This document shows, one piece after another, positions 7,678 to 14,944 of a DNA stretch of 19,465 bases. The stretch is from Bacteroidales bacterium (lineage in GTDB: Bacteria > Bacteroidota > Bacteroidia > Bacteroidales > WCHB1-69): assembly GCA_031272415.1 (NCBI GenBank), contig JAISTU010000059.1, forward strand, positions 1 to 19,465, written 5' to 3'. How positions within the stretch are numbered: position 1 is the stretch's first letter; each line of letters starts with the position of its first letter. The position numbers were made by a program, and so were the translations under genes. The notes beneath the pieces were generated by a model. It was not told where the DNA came from. It made no database searches and saw only the letters and a list, made by a program, of their open reading frames with translations.

Positions 7678-8576
7678 CAATTTGCTTTGCGTTTATTGAC
7701 CGTATTTCTTTTGTACGATTTGGAAAAAGTACGCTTGTCTTTGAGACAATCCTGTTTATAGTTCAATTTGATTGTAAATGAGACAGTTGCGAAAGAATAC
7801 CAGTCGGTTGTTTTGGCATTGTTACCTCTGGCGGTGCCTGCTTTGTGGAAGTCAGGGTCTCCATTAGGCAATTCATTCAATGTTCTATCTGCCAGATTAG
7901 CCACTAATTCTGTTCTTTCTATAAACAAAAAATCTCTATCTACATAATTTTTACTAACGTCGTCCAAATAGTCTGTAAAAGTTTTGCTAAATCCCCATTC
8001 TATGCCTATGCAACAATATTTTAAGAAATTTACTCTCATTCCAAATCCAAAAGGAATAGAAAAAGAGATTAAAGAATATTTTTTGCCGTAACTTTCCCCT
8101 GTATTGGGGTCAATTAAGCCTTGCCCTTCGGTGCCTAAAGGTTGTAAATCGTAAGTTTTTTGTCCTAATTCTGTTTGCGGATTAAAAGAAAAAACTCCTA
8201 CACCCGCAAATAAATAAGGTGTAAACGGATTTGCACCTCTCTCATTGAAAAGTCTTAAAAAATTGATTTCAATTTGAGCCGAAAGTTCCGACAAAGGGGA
8301 AGTAAAATTTAAATTTCGTCCCGTATTTCCCGTTTTAGCATCATCGCCCTTAATAGAGCCGAATAATGCAGTCGCTTTAAATGCAAAACGTGGGCTTATA
8401 TTGTATCTAAACAACAATCCGCCCGCCGGCATACTACCTTTAAAAACACCTTTGGGGTTCAAATCTCCCATATAAAAGGAAACTCCACCGCAAATTCCTA
8501 TCTCTGCTACCTGCGCCGATAGCACTCCTGCGCCAAAAAAGGCAACAATTATCAATAAAATCCAACGCTTAACCAT
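7677..8576 (-). CDS. porG: PorG / DUF6089 outer-membrane T9SS protein
   Basis: A 299-residue secreted protein with a signal peptide (about 1-21, ends LSAQ) and a porin-like, Gly/aromatic-rich beta-barrel pattern. Recognisable stretches: GGVSFYMGDLNP near the N-terminus, LFRYNISPRFAFKA, NPFTPYLFAGVGVFSFNP, FSIPFGFGMRVNF and IEWGFSKTFTDYLDDVS, the last typical of the DUF6089 family that includes PorG. PorG is an outer-membrane component that contacts the PorK-PorN ring of T9SS in Porphyromonas. The position directly upstream of uppS supports the call. The stop overlaps the uppS start by one base. Promoter at 8620-8641. The C-terminal tail after about 265 is basic and may lie outside the barrel. 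Confidence 0.85.
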   Translation of the reverse strand: MVKRWILLIIVAFFGAGVLSAQVAEIGICGGVSFYMGDLNPKGVFKGSMPAGGLLFRYNISPRFAFKATALFGSIKGDDAKTGNTGRNLNFTSPLSELSAQIEINFLRLFNERGANPFTPYLFAGVGVFSFNPQTELGQKTYDLQPLGTEGQGLIDPNTGESYGKKYSLISFSIPFGFGMRVNFLKYCCIGIEWGFSKTFTDYLDDVSKNYVDRDFLFIERTELVANLADRTLNELPNGDPDFHKAGTARGNNAKTTDWYSFATVSFTIKLNYKQDCLKDKRTFSKSYKRNTVNKRKAN

Positions 8577-8619
8577 GGTTATATTCTAATAAAAATATAT
8601 GTAAAAAATAATCTAAATG

Positions 8620-8641
8620 CAAAGATACACTTTTTTGCCAA
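8620..8641 (-). promoter_or_regulatory. porG-uppS promoter
   Basis: Minus-strand TATCTTTG (8627-8620) with GTG before it and TTG 11 bases upstream (8641-8639). It is 43 bases from the porG start. Confidence 0.7.
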
Positions 8642-8660
8642 TTAAAAATTAAAAAACGTT

Positions 8661-8743
8661 TTTTTTCAGTGTGTAGAGTGTAGAGAGAAGAGTGTAGAGA
8701 TTTTAGATTTACGATTTACGATTTTAGATTTTTTTTTGCATTT
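8661..8743. repeat. Dispersed intergenic repeat (heptads, reversed)
   Basis: GTGTAGA-type heptads (about 8670-8699) followed by GATTTTAGATTTACG units, a T-run and TTTGCA. This is the reverse complement of the arrangement seen at 19321-19376. Confidence 0.6.
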
Positions 8744-8795
8744 GTCTGACCCATAATTTTCATAAGATTTACATGATTTTCAAGATTTTTATAAA
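8744..8795. repeat. Half copy of the GTCTGAAC element
   Basis: Begins GTCTGACC and continues with ATTTTCATAAGATTTACATG and further GATT units, like the left half of the 172-263 copy. The AATC half and the GTTCAGAC end are missing; a different palindrome starts where the right half should be. Confidence 0.6.
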
Positions 8796-8799
8796 TATT

Positions 8800-8827
8800 G
8801 TAAAGACGTTGCACGCAACGTCTCTAC
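8800..8827. repeat. Palindromic element AGACGTTGC-AC-GCAACGTCT
   Basis: AGACGTTGC (8804-8812) and GCAACGTCT (8815-8823) are perfect reverse complements around a 2-base centre; the outer GTA/TAC also pair with one mismatch. It is followed directly by ACTCTGC/ACTCTAC heptads to 8847. It looks like an inserted small palindromic repeat that replaced the right half of the GTCTGAAC element. Confidence 0.6.
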
Positions 8828-8844
8828 ACTCTGCACTCTACACT

Positions 8845-9050
8845 CTATTTCCCCCAAATCTTTTTATTTAATTCATTGATTTTCTGTTTATTAGGTGCAA
8901 AACCTGTTTCTTTGGAATATGTACCGCATTCTTCCACAGGCATGTAGCCTTCTTCACCTGCCATTTACAAATGTAAGGATTATAAGGGCATTTGGTGGGG
9001 CAGTAATATAAATTTTCAGATATTTTTTCAGGAATGCGTATATATGTATA
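8845..9050 (-). pseudogene. Possible decayed small Cys-rich gene downstream of the DUF6624 gene
   Basis: Two short open stretches in different frames look like parts of one peptide. From 9050 downwards one frame reads IRIPEKISENLYYC, then PTKCPYNPYICK. At about 8964 the frame shifts to MAGEEGYMPVEECGTYS..., ending at TAG (8845-8847) with KKIWGK. Adding one A in the AAA run at about 8965 would join them. The first part also continues in frame from the DUF6624 stop codon. No family recognised; it could be noncoding. Confidence 0.3.
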
Positions 9051-9998
9051 TCATTTTTCGTCACATTGTTTCATTGCCATTTCATTATTCCTTTTTAAAA
9101 TCTGCTTGAATGTCATTTTATCATTTTGAGAATTGTATGTATAAGTAACCCCAAATTGTTGAGCATATTCTTCTATAGTACTCATTCCCAATTCTTTACG
9201 TCTTATATTTACGTTCTTTTCATCTTCAATTGGTGCAAAGAAATAGTCAGAACATGGCACACTTTTTCCATTTGCTTGCGGTTTAAACCGTCTTATAAGT
9301 TGAGTGCCATAAATTTGTTTTTTTCTCTGATATAATAAAGAATTATCCTTTAACGTGGCATAAAGGGAAACGTCTGCTTCATTGTGCTTGGTAGCAATTT
9401 CCATTAAAGACAGTGCTTTGTTTGTTAACTTCTTGTTACTAGAATGATTGGCTATCAAAGCAACGGCATCGCTTGCCTCTTTCCCTACCATACTATAAGT
9501 AGGAAAAATCTTTTTCCCTAATAAACTATCTACAAAATTTATCATTTCTATCCTTTTTTGTTCTGAAATTTGGGCTGTTTCCTTTTTATCGTAACCTTGG
9601 TATCTCCATTTTTTAAAATTATTACTCAATGTTCGATATTTTTGGTCTTCAATACCATACAACCACAGTCGCAAACTTAATGTTTTATTTGATATATTGG
9701 GATATTTTTTCAAATAAGCACTATAAATACTGTCTTGCAACATTTTCCATTGGCGTGTTGTATAAAGTAGTTCAAAATCTGTATCTGTCAATATATCTTC
9801 GCCAAATTCCTGAAAATCAATATATTGATATAAATACTCAAAGGGTGTTAGAGTATCCCCTTGTATTGCACTCAAACATGATAATTGATAATAATGCCAC
9901 AATTCAGGAGAAGTGGCTATTTTATCTTTGATAATTTTTTCAATCTCCGCATATTTTTTTTTGTTCCCGTAAATTCTGCGTTTCTTCCAAAAAAACAT
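9051..9998 (-). CDS. DUF6624 protein, body separated from its signal peptide by a frameshift
   Basis: A 315-residue frame. From about residue 13 it shows a TPR-like helical region (LWHYYQLSCLSAIQGDTLTP), then DUF6624 hallmarks: WLYGIEDQKYR, ASDAVALIANHS, KHNEADVSLYATLKDNSLLY, IYGTQL, and PIEDEKNVNIRRKELGMSTIEEY near the end. The function of DUF6624 is unknown. The annotated ATG at 9998 gives a basic start (MFFWKKRRIYGNKKK) that does not look native. The natural N-terminus appears to be the signal-peptide frame at 9940-10098, joined at an A9 run (9954-9962) where removing one A restores a continuous secreted protein of about 350 residues. As written, the product would be cytoplasmic or not made. 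Confidence 0.75.
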   Translation of the reverse strand: MFFWKKRRIYGNKKKYAEIEKIIKDKIATSPELWHYYQLSCLSAIQGDTLTPFEYLYQYIDFQEFGEDILTDTDFELLYTTRQWKMLQDSIYSAYLKKYPNISNKTLSLRLWLYGIEDQKYRTLSNNFKKWRYQGYDKKETAQISEQKRIEMINFVDSLLGKKIFPTYSMVGKEASDAVALIANHSSNKKLTNKALSLMEIATKHNEADVSLYATLKDNSLLYQRKKQIYGTQLIRRFKPQANGKSVPCSDYFFAPIEDEKNVNIRRKELGMSTIEEYAQQFGVTYTYNSQNDKMTFKQILKRNNEMAMKQCDEK

Positions 9999-10098
9999 TC
10001 GGATTTAACTTATATCTACTGTTTATATTTTGTGAGTAAAGAAAATTATATATATTCAATATCACAATTATGATAATATTTTTAACTGAAATAGTCAT
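9940..10098 (-). pseudogene. Signal-peptide fragment of the DUF6624 gene (out of frame)
   Basis: A 52-codon frame from ATG (10098-10096) to TGA (9942-9940). It starts MTISVKNIIIIVILNIY, a clear signal peptide ending NFLYSQ, followed by NINSRYKLNPNVFLEETQ. With one A less in the A9 run it would read ...LREQKKYAEIEKIIKD, straight into the DUF6624 body. The leader at 10099-10263 points at this ATG, not at 9998. Confidence 0.7.
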
Positions 10099-10124
10099 CG
10101 CTTTTAACTGAAATAGTCATCGCT
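10081..10124. repeat. 22-bp perfect tandem duplication over the start codon
   Basis: TTTAACTGAAATAGTCATCG plus CT occurs twice in a row (10081-10102 and 10103-10124). On the minus strand each copy carries an ATG. The downstream one (10098) opens the signal-peptide frame. The upstream one (10120) opens a 12-codon frame, MTISVKSDDYFS, that stops at 10082 and overlaps the real start, so it acts like a small upstream reading frame. Confidence 0.9.
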
Positions 10125-10263
10125 TCCTTTTTTTTTATTTTGTAAAAAGGGTTTTATTCTATAATTTATCTAATATTTTTTATCTTACATTCAAATTATC
10201 AATGAACTGAACCTCAAAAAGCCAAACTTTTGCAGTCTCACTGTTAAGGTTTCTACAAAGGTA
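10099..10263 (-). promoter_or_regulatory. Leader B: promoter and conserved leader of the DUF6624 gene
   Basis: Minus-strand TACCTTTG (10263-10256) is a -7 box preceded by GTG. Downstream, CCTTAAC and GACTGCAAAAGT match leader A before the 17427 gene. AGACT/AGTTT (10238-10234 and 10228-10224) can form a hairpin over the loop GCAAA. From the T of the -7 box to the ATG is 165 bases, against 164 in leader A. The region also holds CCCTTTTTA, present in leader A too. Confidence 0.65.
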
Positions 10264-10308
10264 CACATTTTTTTGAATGAAAAATTAAAAATGAAGAAAC
10301 TGATTTTT

Positions 10309-10393
10309 GTCTGAACTTTGATTTTCGTATGATTTTTTTGATTTGTGTGAAATCATAGTAATCATGCTAATCATTCCAAATCATAGTTCAGAC
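10309..10393. repeat. GTCTGAAC...GTTCAGAC inverted-repeat element, copy 2
   Basis: An 85-bp full copy bounded by GTCTGAAC (10309-10316) and GTTCAGAC (10386-10393), with GATT units on the left and AATCAT units on the right. The ends are identical to copy 1 at 172-263, but the interior has diverged. Confidence 0.75.
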
Positions 10394-10480
10394 AGAGGGT
10401 GGTGCAAAAATGCAAAAAAAAATAATTTTCAATTCTCCATTCTCCATTCTCAATAAAAAAAAAAGGATTTTAATTTTTAA

Positions 10481-10502
10481 TTGCTAAAAAGGTGTATCTT
10501 TG
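10481..10502 (+). promoter_or_regulatory. Promoter of the fabG-thiG run
   Basis: TATCTTTG at 10495-10502 with GTG before it and TTG 11 bases upstream (10481-10483), 29 bases before the fabG ATG. It is nearly identical to the rpsT promoter. The stretch 10394-10480 holds only AAAATGCA-polyA and CTCCATT/CTCAATT heptad repeats. Confidence 0.7.
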
Positions 10503-10531
10503 TATTTTTGTAATAGAAATTCTATTTACGT

Positions 10532-11278
10532 ATGAAATTATTGGAAAATAAAACAGCACTTATTACAGGTGCTTCTCGTGGAATTGGCAAACATATTGCC
10601 GTAACTTTTGCCGAACATGGTGCAAATATCGCTTTTACTGACCTAAAAGAAGATGCTCATTCGCAAGAAGTATTAACTACTTTGCAAAATATGGGTTGTA
10701 AGGCGAATTTTTATGCCTCTGATGCCGCCTCTTTTGAAGATTCTCAAAAAATGGCACAGCAGGTAGTCTCTGATTTTGGGACAATTGATATTTTGGTCAA
10801 TAATGCAGGCATTACGCGGGATAATTTGTTGTTGAGAATGACAGCAGAAGAGTTTGATTTGGTGATGACTGTCAATTTAAAATCGGTATTTAATCTTACC
10901 AAAGCGGTGATGCCGATAATGTTGGCAAAACGACAAGGCTCAATTATCAATATCAGTTCGATTGTAGGTTTGCAGGGCAATGCGGGTCAGGCTAATTATG
11001 CGGCGTCAAAGTCGGGCATGTTAGGGTTTACCAAATCTGTTGCTCGTGAATTGGGGTCTCGCAATATTCGTTGCAATGCTATTGCTCCCGGATATATTGA
11101 AACGGAAATGACACATGCACTTTCGGATGATGTTCGTCAAGGGTGGATAAAAACAATCCCTTTAAGGCGTTCGGGTACAGGCAAAGACGTGGCTCAAACG
11201 GCTGTTTATTTGGCTTGCGAACTCTCTTCTTATATTACAGGACAATGCATCAGTTGCGATGGTGGAATGCACACATAA
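10532..11278 (+). CDS. fabG: 3-oxoacyl-ACP reductase
   Basis: A 248-residue short-chain dehydrogenase that reduces 3-oxoacyl-ACP with NADPH in fatty-acid elongation. Seen: TGASRGIG cofactor motif (12-19), NNAG (90-93), and the catalytic set N115, S143, Y156, K160 (YAASK), then PGYIETEM and the C-terminal GQCISCDGGM, which is the FabG subgroup pattern. First gene of a tight same-strand run, 10 bases before the glycosyltransferase start. Other SDR roles are possible but less likely. Confidence 0.93.
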   Translation: MKLLENKTALITGASRGIGKHIAVTFAEHGANIAFTDLKEDAHSQEVLTTLQNMGCKANFYASDAASFEDSQKMAQQVVSDFGTIDILVNNAGITRDNLLLRMTAEEFDLVMTVNLKSVFNLTKAVMPIMLAKRQGSIINISSIVGLQGNAGQANYAASKSGMLGFTKSVARELGSRNIRCNAIAPGYIETEMTHALSDDVRQGWIKTIPLRRSGTGKDVAQTAVYLACELSSYITGQCISCDGGMHT

Positions 11279-11288
11279 TCAATTAGTT

Positions 11289-12245
11289 ATGAATATATCA
11301 GTTGTTGTACCTTTATTAAATGAGGAAGAATCTTTGCCTGAATTGTCCGCCTGGATTGACAAGGTAATGAGAGAGAATGAATTTTCGTATCAAATTATTT
11401 TTGTTGATGATGGCAGTACAGACCGTTCTTGGCAGGTTATCAATGAGTTAAGGCAAAATAATGGCAATATACAAGGCGTACGTTTTCAGCGCAATTATGG
11501 CAAATCGGCAGCATTAAATGTTGGATTTGAAGCCGCAGAAGGCGATGTTGTCATTACAATGGATGCTGATTTGCAAGACAGTCCCGATGAGATTCCCGGT
11601 TTGTATAAGATGATTATCAATGATGGTTTTGATTTGGTATCGGGCTGGAAACGAAAGCGTTATGATTCTAAATGGGCAAAAAATATACCCTCAAAATTTT
11701 TCAATTGGACTACCCGCAGGATGTCAAAAATTCATTTGCACGATTTCAATTGCGGTCTCAAAGCCTACAAAAAAGAGGTGGTCAAATCGATTGAAGTTTA
11801 TGGCGAAATGCACCGTTATATACCTGTTATTGCTAAATGGGCGGGATTTAAAAACATTGGCGAGAAGGTGGTCATACATCAAAAAAGGAAATTCGGCGTA
11901 ACTAAATTTGGGTGGAATCGGTTTATAAATGGCTATTTAGACTTAATTTCCATTATGTTTGTGTCCAAATTCGGCAAAAAACCTATGCACTTTTTTGGTT
12001 TATGGGGCAGTTTGGCATTTTTGGCGGGCTTTGCTATAACTATTTGGTTATCAGTTGAAAAACTAATCAATATGACACACAATACGCCTTATTATCGGCA
12101 AGTTACCGAACAGCCGATGTTTTATTTGGCATTGTTGGCGATGAACTTTGGATTGTTGCTCTTTTTGGCAGGATTTTTGGGAGAAATGATTGCCCGCAAC
12201 TCTTCCGATAGAAACCGCTATTTGATTAGAGAAAAAACGGAATAA
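11289..12245 (+). CDS. GT2 polyprenyl-phosphate glycosyltransferase (DPM1/GtrB type)
   Basis: A 318-residue protein. Seen: GT-A fold start MNISVVVPLLNEEESL, VDDGSTD (39-45), MDADLQDSPDEIP with the metal-binding D92-A-D94, the HQKRKFGVTKF segment typical of DPM1/GtrB-like enzymes, and two C-terminal membrane segments (about 234-256 and 277-299). Such enzymes load a sugar onto undecaprenyl or dolichyl phosphate at the inner membrane; the sugar is not predictable here. ATG at 11289, 10 bases after fabG, is chosen over an in-frame ATG at 11259 that would overlap fabG by 20 bases. Confidence 0.88.
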   Translation: MNISVVVPLLNEEESLPELSAWIDKVMRENEFSYQIIFVDDGSTDRSWQVINELRQNNGNIQGVRFQRNYGKSAALNVGFEAAEGDVVITMDADLQDSPDEIPGLYKMIINDGFDLVSGWKRKRYDSKWAKNIPSKFFNWTTRRMSKIHLHDFNCGLKAYKKEVVKSIEVYGEMHRYIPVIAKWAGFKNIGEKVVIHQKRKFGVTKFGWNRFINGYLDLISIMFVSKFGKKPMHFFGLWGSLAFLAGFAITIWLSVEKLINMTHNTPYYRQVTEQPMFYLALLAMNFGLLLFLAGFLGEMIARNSSDRNRYLIREKTE

Positions 12246-12280
12246 AAATTTGTAAATATAAATAAAAAAACTTAAATAAA

Positions 12281-13321
12281 ATGAAATTCACGGTCAAAGA
12301 AATTGCAGCAGTTATAGGAGGTAAAGTAGAAGGCAATCCGGAGGCGATAGTAGATAAGTTTTCTAAAATTGAGTCGGGCGAAGAAGGTGGTTTATCTTTT
12401 TTGGCAAATCCGAAATACACTCATTATCTGTACACTACGAAGGCGACAGCCGTTTTAATCAGCAGTGATTTTGAACTCACACAGCCTGTCAAATGTACGC
12501 TCATACGGACGGCAGACCCTTATTTATCGTTTGCCAAATTGATGACTTTTTACAATCAAAAAATTGCCAAAACAGGCATTTCGGATTTCGCAGCGATTGC
12601 TAAAAATGTAAAAATAGGTAAAAATGTATATATTGCTGATTTTGTGTCTATTGCAGATGGCGTTGAAATTGGAGATAATGTGCAAATATTTCCGCATGCG
12701 TATATTGGCGAAAATGTTCATATTGGCAACAATACGCTTATCAATGCAGGGGTTAAAATACATTCGGACTGCATAATAGGCAACGATTGTACATTGCATG
12801 CGGGTTGCATTATTGGTGCGGACGGATTTGGGTTTGCACCTCAAAAGGACAATCAATATGTCAAAATTCCGCAATTGGGCAATGTTGTTATTGAGGATAA
12901 TGTTGATATTGGGGCAAATACGTGCATAGACCGTTCAACTTTGGGGTCTACCATTATTCGCAAGGGGGTCAAATTGTGCAATTTTATACAGATAGCCCAT
13001 AATTGCGAAATTGGTGAAAATACGGTTATGGCGGCGCAATGTGGTGTTTCCGGCTCTACAAAAATCGGAAAAAATTGTATTTTTGGCGGACAAGTTGGGG
13101 TCAATTGGCATCTTACTATTGGCGACAATGTGCAAGTGGGGGCACAATCTGCCATTAGCAACAATGTTAAAGACAATGCGGTGATGCTTGGAACGCCTGC
13201 CTTTAACGCATCAGATTGCATTAAATCCTATGCGATGTTTAAATTTTTCCCAAAATATGTTGAGCGGATTGAAGAGTTGGAAAGAGAAGTTAAAAAACTG
13301 AAAGAACAGAAGCATAAATAA
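12281..13321 (+). CDS. lpxD: UDP-3-O-acylglucosamine N-acyltransferase
   Basis: A 346-residue enzyme that adds the second 3-hydroxyacyl chain in lipid A synthesis. Seen: the LpxD N-terminal domain (1-100, with GGLSFLANPKYTHYLY), a left-handed beta-helix of hexapeptide repeats (about 105-300), the catalytic-type IQIAHNCEIG (H240), and GQVGVNWHLTIGD (H277), followed by a C-terminal coiled segment (EELEREVKKLKEQ). Odd: W276 stands where a Gly usually precedes this His. In many Bacteroidota lpxC-fabZ and lpxA follow; here the T9SS plug gene follows after 17 bases. Confidence 0.94.
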   Translation: MKFTVKEIAAVIGGKVEGNPEAIVDKFSKIESGEEGGLSFLANPKYTHYLYTTKATAVLISSDFELTQPVKCTLIRTADPYLSFAKLMTFYNQKIAKTGISDFAAIAKNVKIGKNVYIADFVSIADGVEIGDNVQIFPHAYIGENVHIGNNTLINAGVKIHSDCIIGNDCTLHAGCIIGADGFGFAPQKDNQYVKIPQLGNVVIEDNVDIGANTCIDRSTLGSTIIRKGVKLCNFIQIAHNCEIGENTVMAAQCGVSGSTKIGKNCIFGGQVGVNWHLTIGDNVQVGAQSAISNNVKDNAVMLGTPAFNASDCIKSYAMFKFFPKYVERIEELEREVKKLKEQKHK

Positions 13322-13338
13322 TTGTAAATGAATATATT

Positions 13339-14700
13339 ATGAAAAAAACACTGTCATTTTTTGTAATTTTTTTATCCGTTTTTGCAATTTATGCACAAAA
13401 TGTTGATATTCAAGGAATTACAATGGAAAATAAAATTTATCAAGATTTTGTGTTAGGGATGAATGTGGAAAAAGCGGGTGAAAATTTTTCATTGCCTATC
13501 ATTGATTTGCGTTCGGGCGAGCAATTGGTGCTTAACTTTGACCAAGAGAGCGAGTTACCGCACTATTTTAAATATACATACATTCATTGCACTTATGATT
13601 GGCAGCCGAGTCCTAATTTGCAGACTTACCAATATTTATCGGGCTTTATGCAGGGCGATATAACGGATTTTCAAAATTCATTTACCACTGTTCGTTCCTA
13701 TATCAATCATCGTTTGTTGTTTCCCAATGATGATGTAGGTATCTTATTATCAGGCAATTACGTGTTGTATGTATATGAGGAGATGAGCGACAATAGCATA
13801 CAGCCCATTTTGACACACCGCTTTACGGTAACGGAAAATTTGACCGAAATTGGCATAGAAGTAAAACGCTCAAGCAGCATCGCAGATAGAGATGCCAAGC
13901 AAGAATTGGCACTTTCGCTCAGCACAAGCAATTTTTCCGTTAATAATCCGCGTCAAAATTTAAGACTTGTTATCACTCAAAACGGGCGTTACGATAATGC
14001 TGTTACCGTGAGCAGCCCGACTACGGTGTCGCCGTCTTTGTTGCGGTTTAATAAACCCAATGAAATTGAATTTGAAGGAGGAAGTGAGTTTAGAGTGTTC
14101 AATATCAGAACTTTACGCACCACAATGGAGCATGTTTCGCGTCATGTTTTTGAAAATGGCGATATGCAAACTTATCTCGAAACGGACAAGCAGCGTGCTT
14201 ATATGGCTTATGCAAATGAGCGGGATATTGACGGTTGTTATTTTATTGCTGCCGATGACGGTTTGTCCATTCCTTCGGTTGATGATTACGTATTAAACAG
14301 AAAAACAAAGACTTACACAAAAACAGACAATACTATCCACTCGCCCGAAGCGGACTATACTTTTGTGCATTTTTCTTATTGGTGTGACCCGCTGCCGAAT
14401 AAAGATATTTATGTTTGGGGCGAGTTAACCAATTGGAGTTTTATCCCTGCTGCAAAAATGACTTTTTCGGAATATAAACACCGCTGGGAGAGTACGCTTT
14501 TTTTGAAAACAGGCTATTACAACTACACCTACATTGCGGTCGATAAAAACACAGTCCTTGGCTCGTACATGTACACCGAAGGCAGCCACTGGGAAACAGA
14601 AAATAGATATGTTGTTATCGCTTATTATCATGGCGACGGCTTGCAATATGACAGAGTAATTGGATATAAACAACATTTTTCAGGCAACGAAAACTATTGA
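13339..14700 (+). CDS. Type IX secretion system plug protein (DUF5103)
   Basis: A 453-residue secreted protein. Seen: signal peptide about 1-20 (ends IYAQ); an N-terminal beta domain with YFKYTYIHCTYDWQPS, LQTYQYLSGFMQGDITDF and SYINHRLLFPNDDVGILLSG, which is the DUF5103/T9SS plug pattern; central FRVFNIRTLR; and a C-terminal immunoglobulin-like or carbohydrate-module-like domain (about 350-430, VWGELTNWSF...). In Flavobacterium the Plug protein closes the periplasmic side of the SprA translocon; the same role here is inferred. It lies between lpxD (17-base gap) and thiS (38-base gap). Confidence 0.88.
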   Translation: MKKTLSFFVIFLSVFAIYAQNVDIQGITMENKIYQDFVLGMNVEKAGENFSLPIIDLRSGEQLVLNFDQESELPHYFKYTYIHCTYDWQPSPNLQTYQYLSGFMQGDITDFQNSFTTVRSYINHRLLFPNDDVGILLSGNYVLYVYEEMSDNSIQPILTHRFTVTENLTEIGIEVKRSSSIADRDAKQELALSLSTSNFSVNNPRQNLRLVITQNGRYDNAVTVSSPTTVSPSLLRFNKPNEIEFEGGSEFRVFNIRTLRTTMEHVSRHVFENGDMQTYLETDKQRAYMAYANERDIDGCYFIAADDGLSIPSVDDYVLNRKTKTYTKTDNTIHSPEADYTFVHFSYWCDPLPNKDIYVWGELTNWSFIPAAKMTFSEYKHRWESTLFLKTGYYNYTYIAVDKNTVLGSYMYTEGSHWETENRYVVIAYYHGDGLQYDRVIGYKQHFSGNENY

Positions 14701-14738
14701 TATACAATAATTTATACAATTTAAAAATAATTTTTCAG

Positions 14739-14942
14739 ATGAAAGTAAAAATAAATACGCAAGAATACGATTTAACTGCTAATTCAAACATAATGAGTGC
14801 ATTACACGCAGTTGGCATCGAACAAATGGCAGGCATTGCGGTGGCGGTCAATCAAAAAGTGGTATCCAAAGCCCAATGGGAAAGCCAACAGATTGAAGAA
14901 GGGGACGAAATTACGGTCATTAAGGCGGTTTGCGGAGGTTAA
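14739..14942 (+). CDS. thiS: Sulfur carrier protein ThiS
   Basis: A 67-residue ubiquitin-like protein ending VCGG. The C-terminal Gly-Gly is where adenylation and thiocarboxylation occur before sulfur goes to ThiG. Seen: short beta-grasp pattern with NQKVVSKAQWE and EEGDEITVIKAVCGG. ATG at 14739 gives the family's usual length; an in-frame ATG at 14697 would overlap the plug gene. The ThiF adenylating enzyme is not in the window. Confidence 0.93.
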   Translation: MKVKINTQEYDLTANSNIMSALHAVGIEQMAGIAVAVNQKVVSKAQWESQQIEEGDEITVIKAVCGG

Positions 14943-14944
14943 AA

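Noticed and set aside
9629..9931. 100-codon open frame on the plus strand inside the DUF6624 gene
   Set aside because: It lies antisense to a frame with clear DUF6624 motifs and has no recognisable features of its own.
10394..10531. TPP riboswitch before the fabG-thiG run
   Set aside because: The short leader after the promoter is about 29 bases, and no thi-box-like sequence was recognised in the gap.
12524..13221. Overlapping long antisense frames within lpxD
   Set aside because: They mirror the hexapeptide-repeat codons of lpxD and lack promoters or family resemblance.
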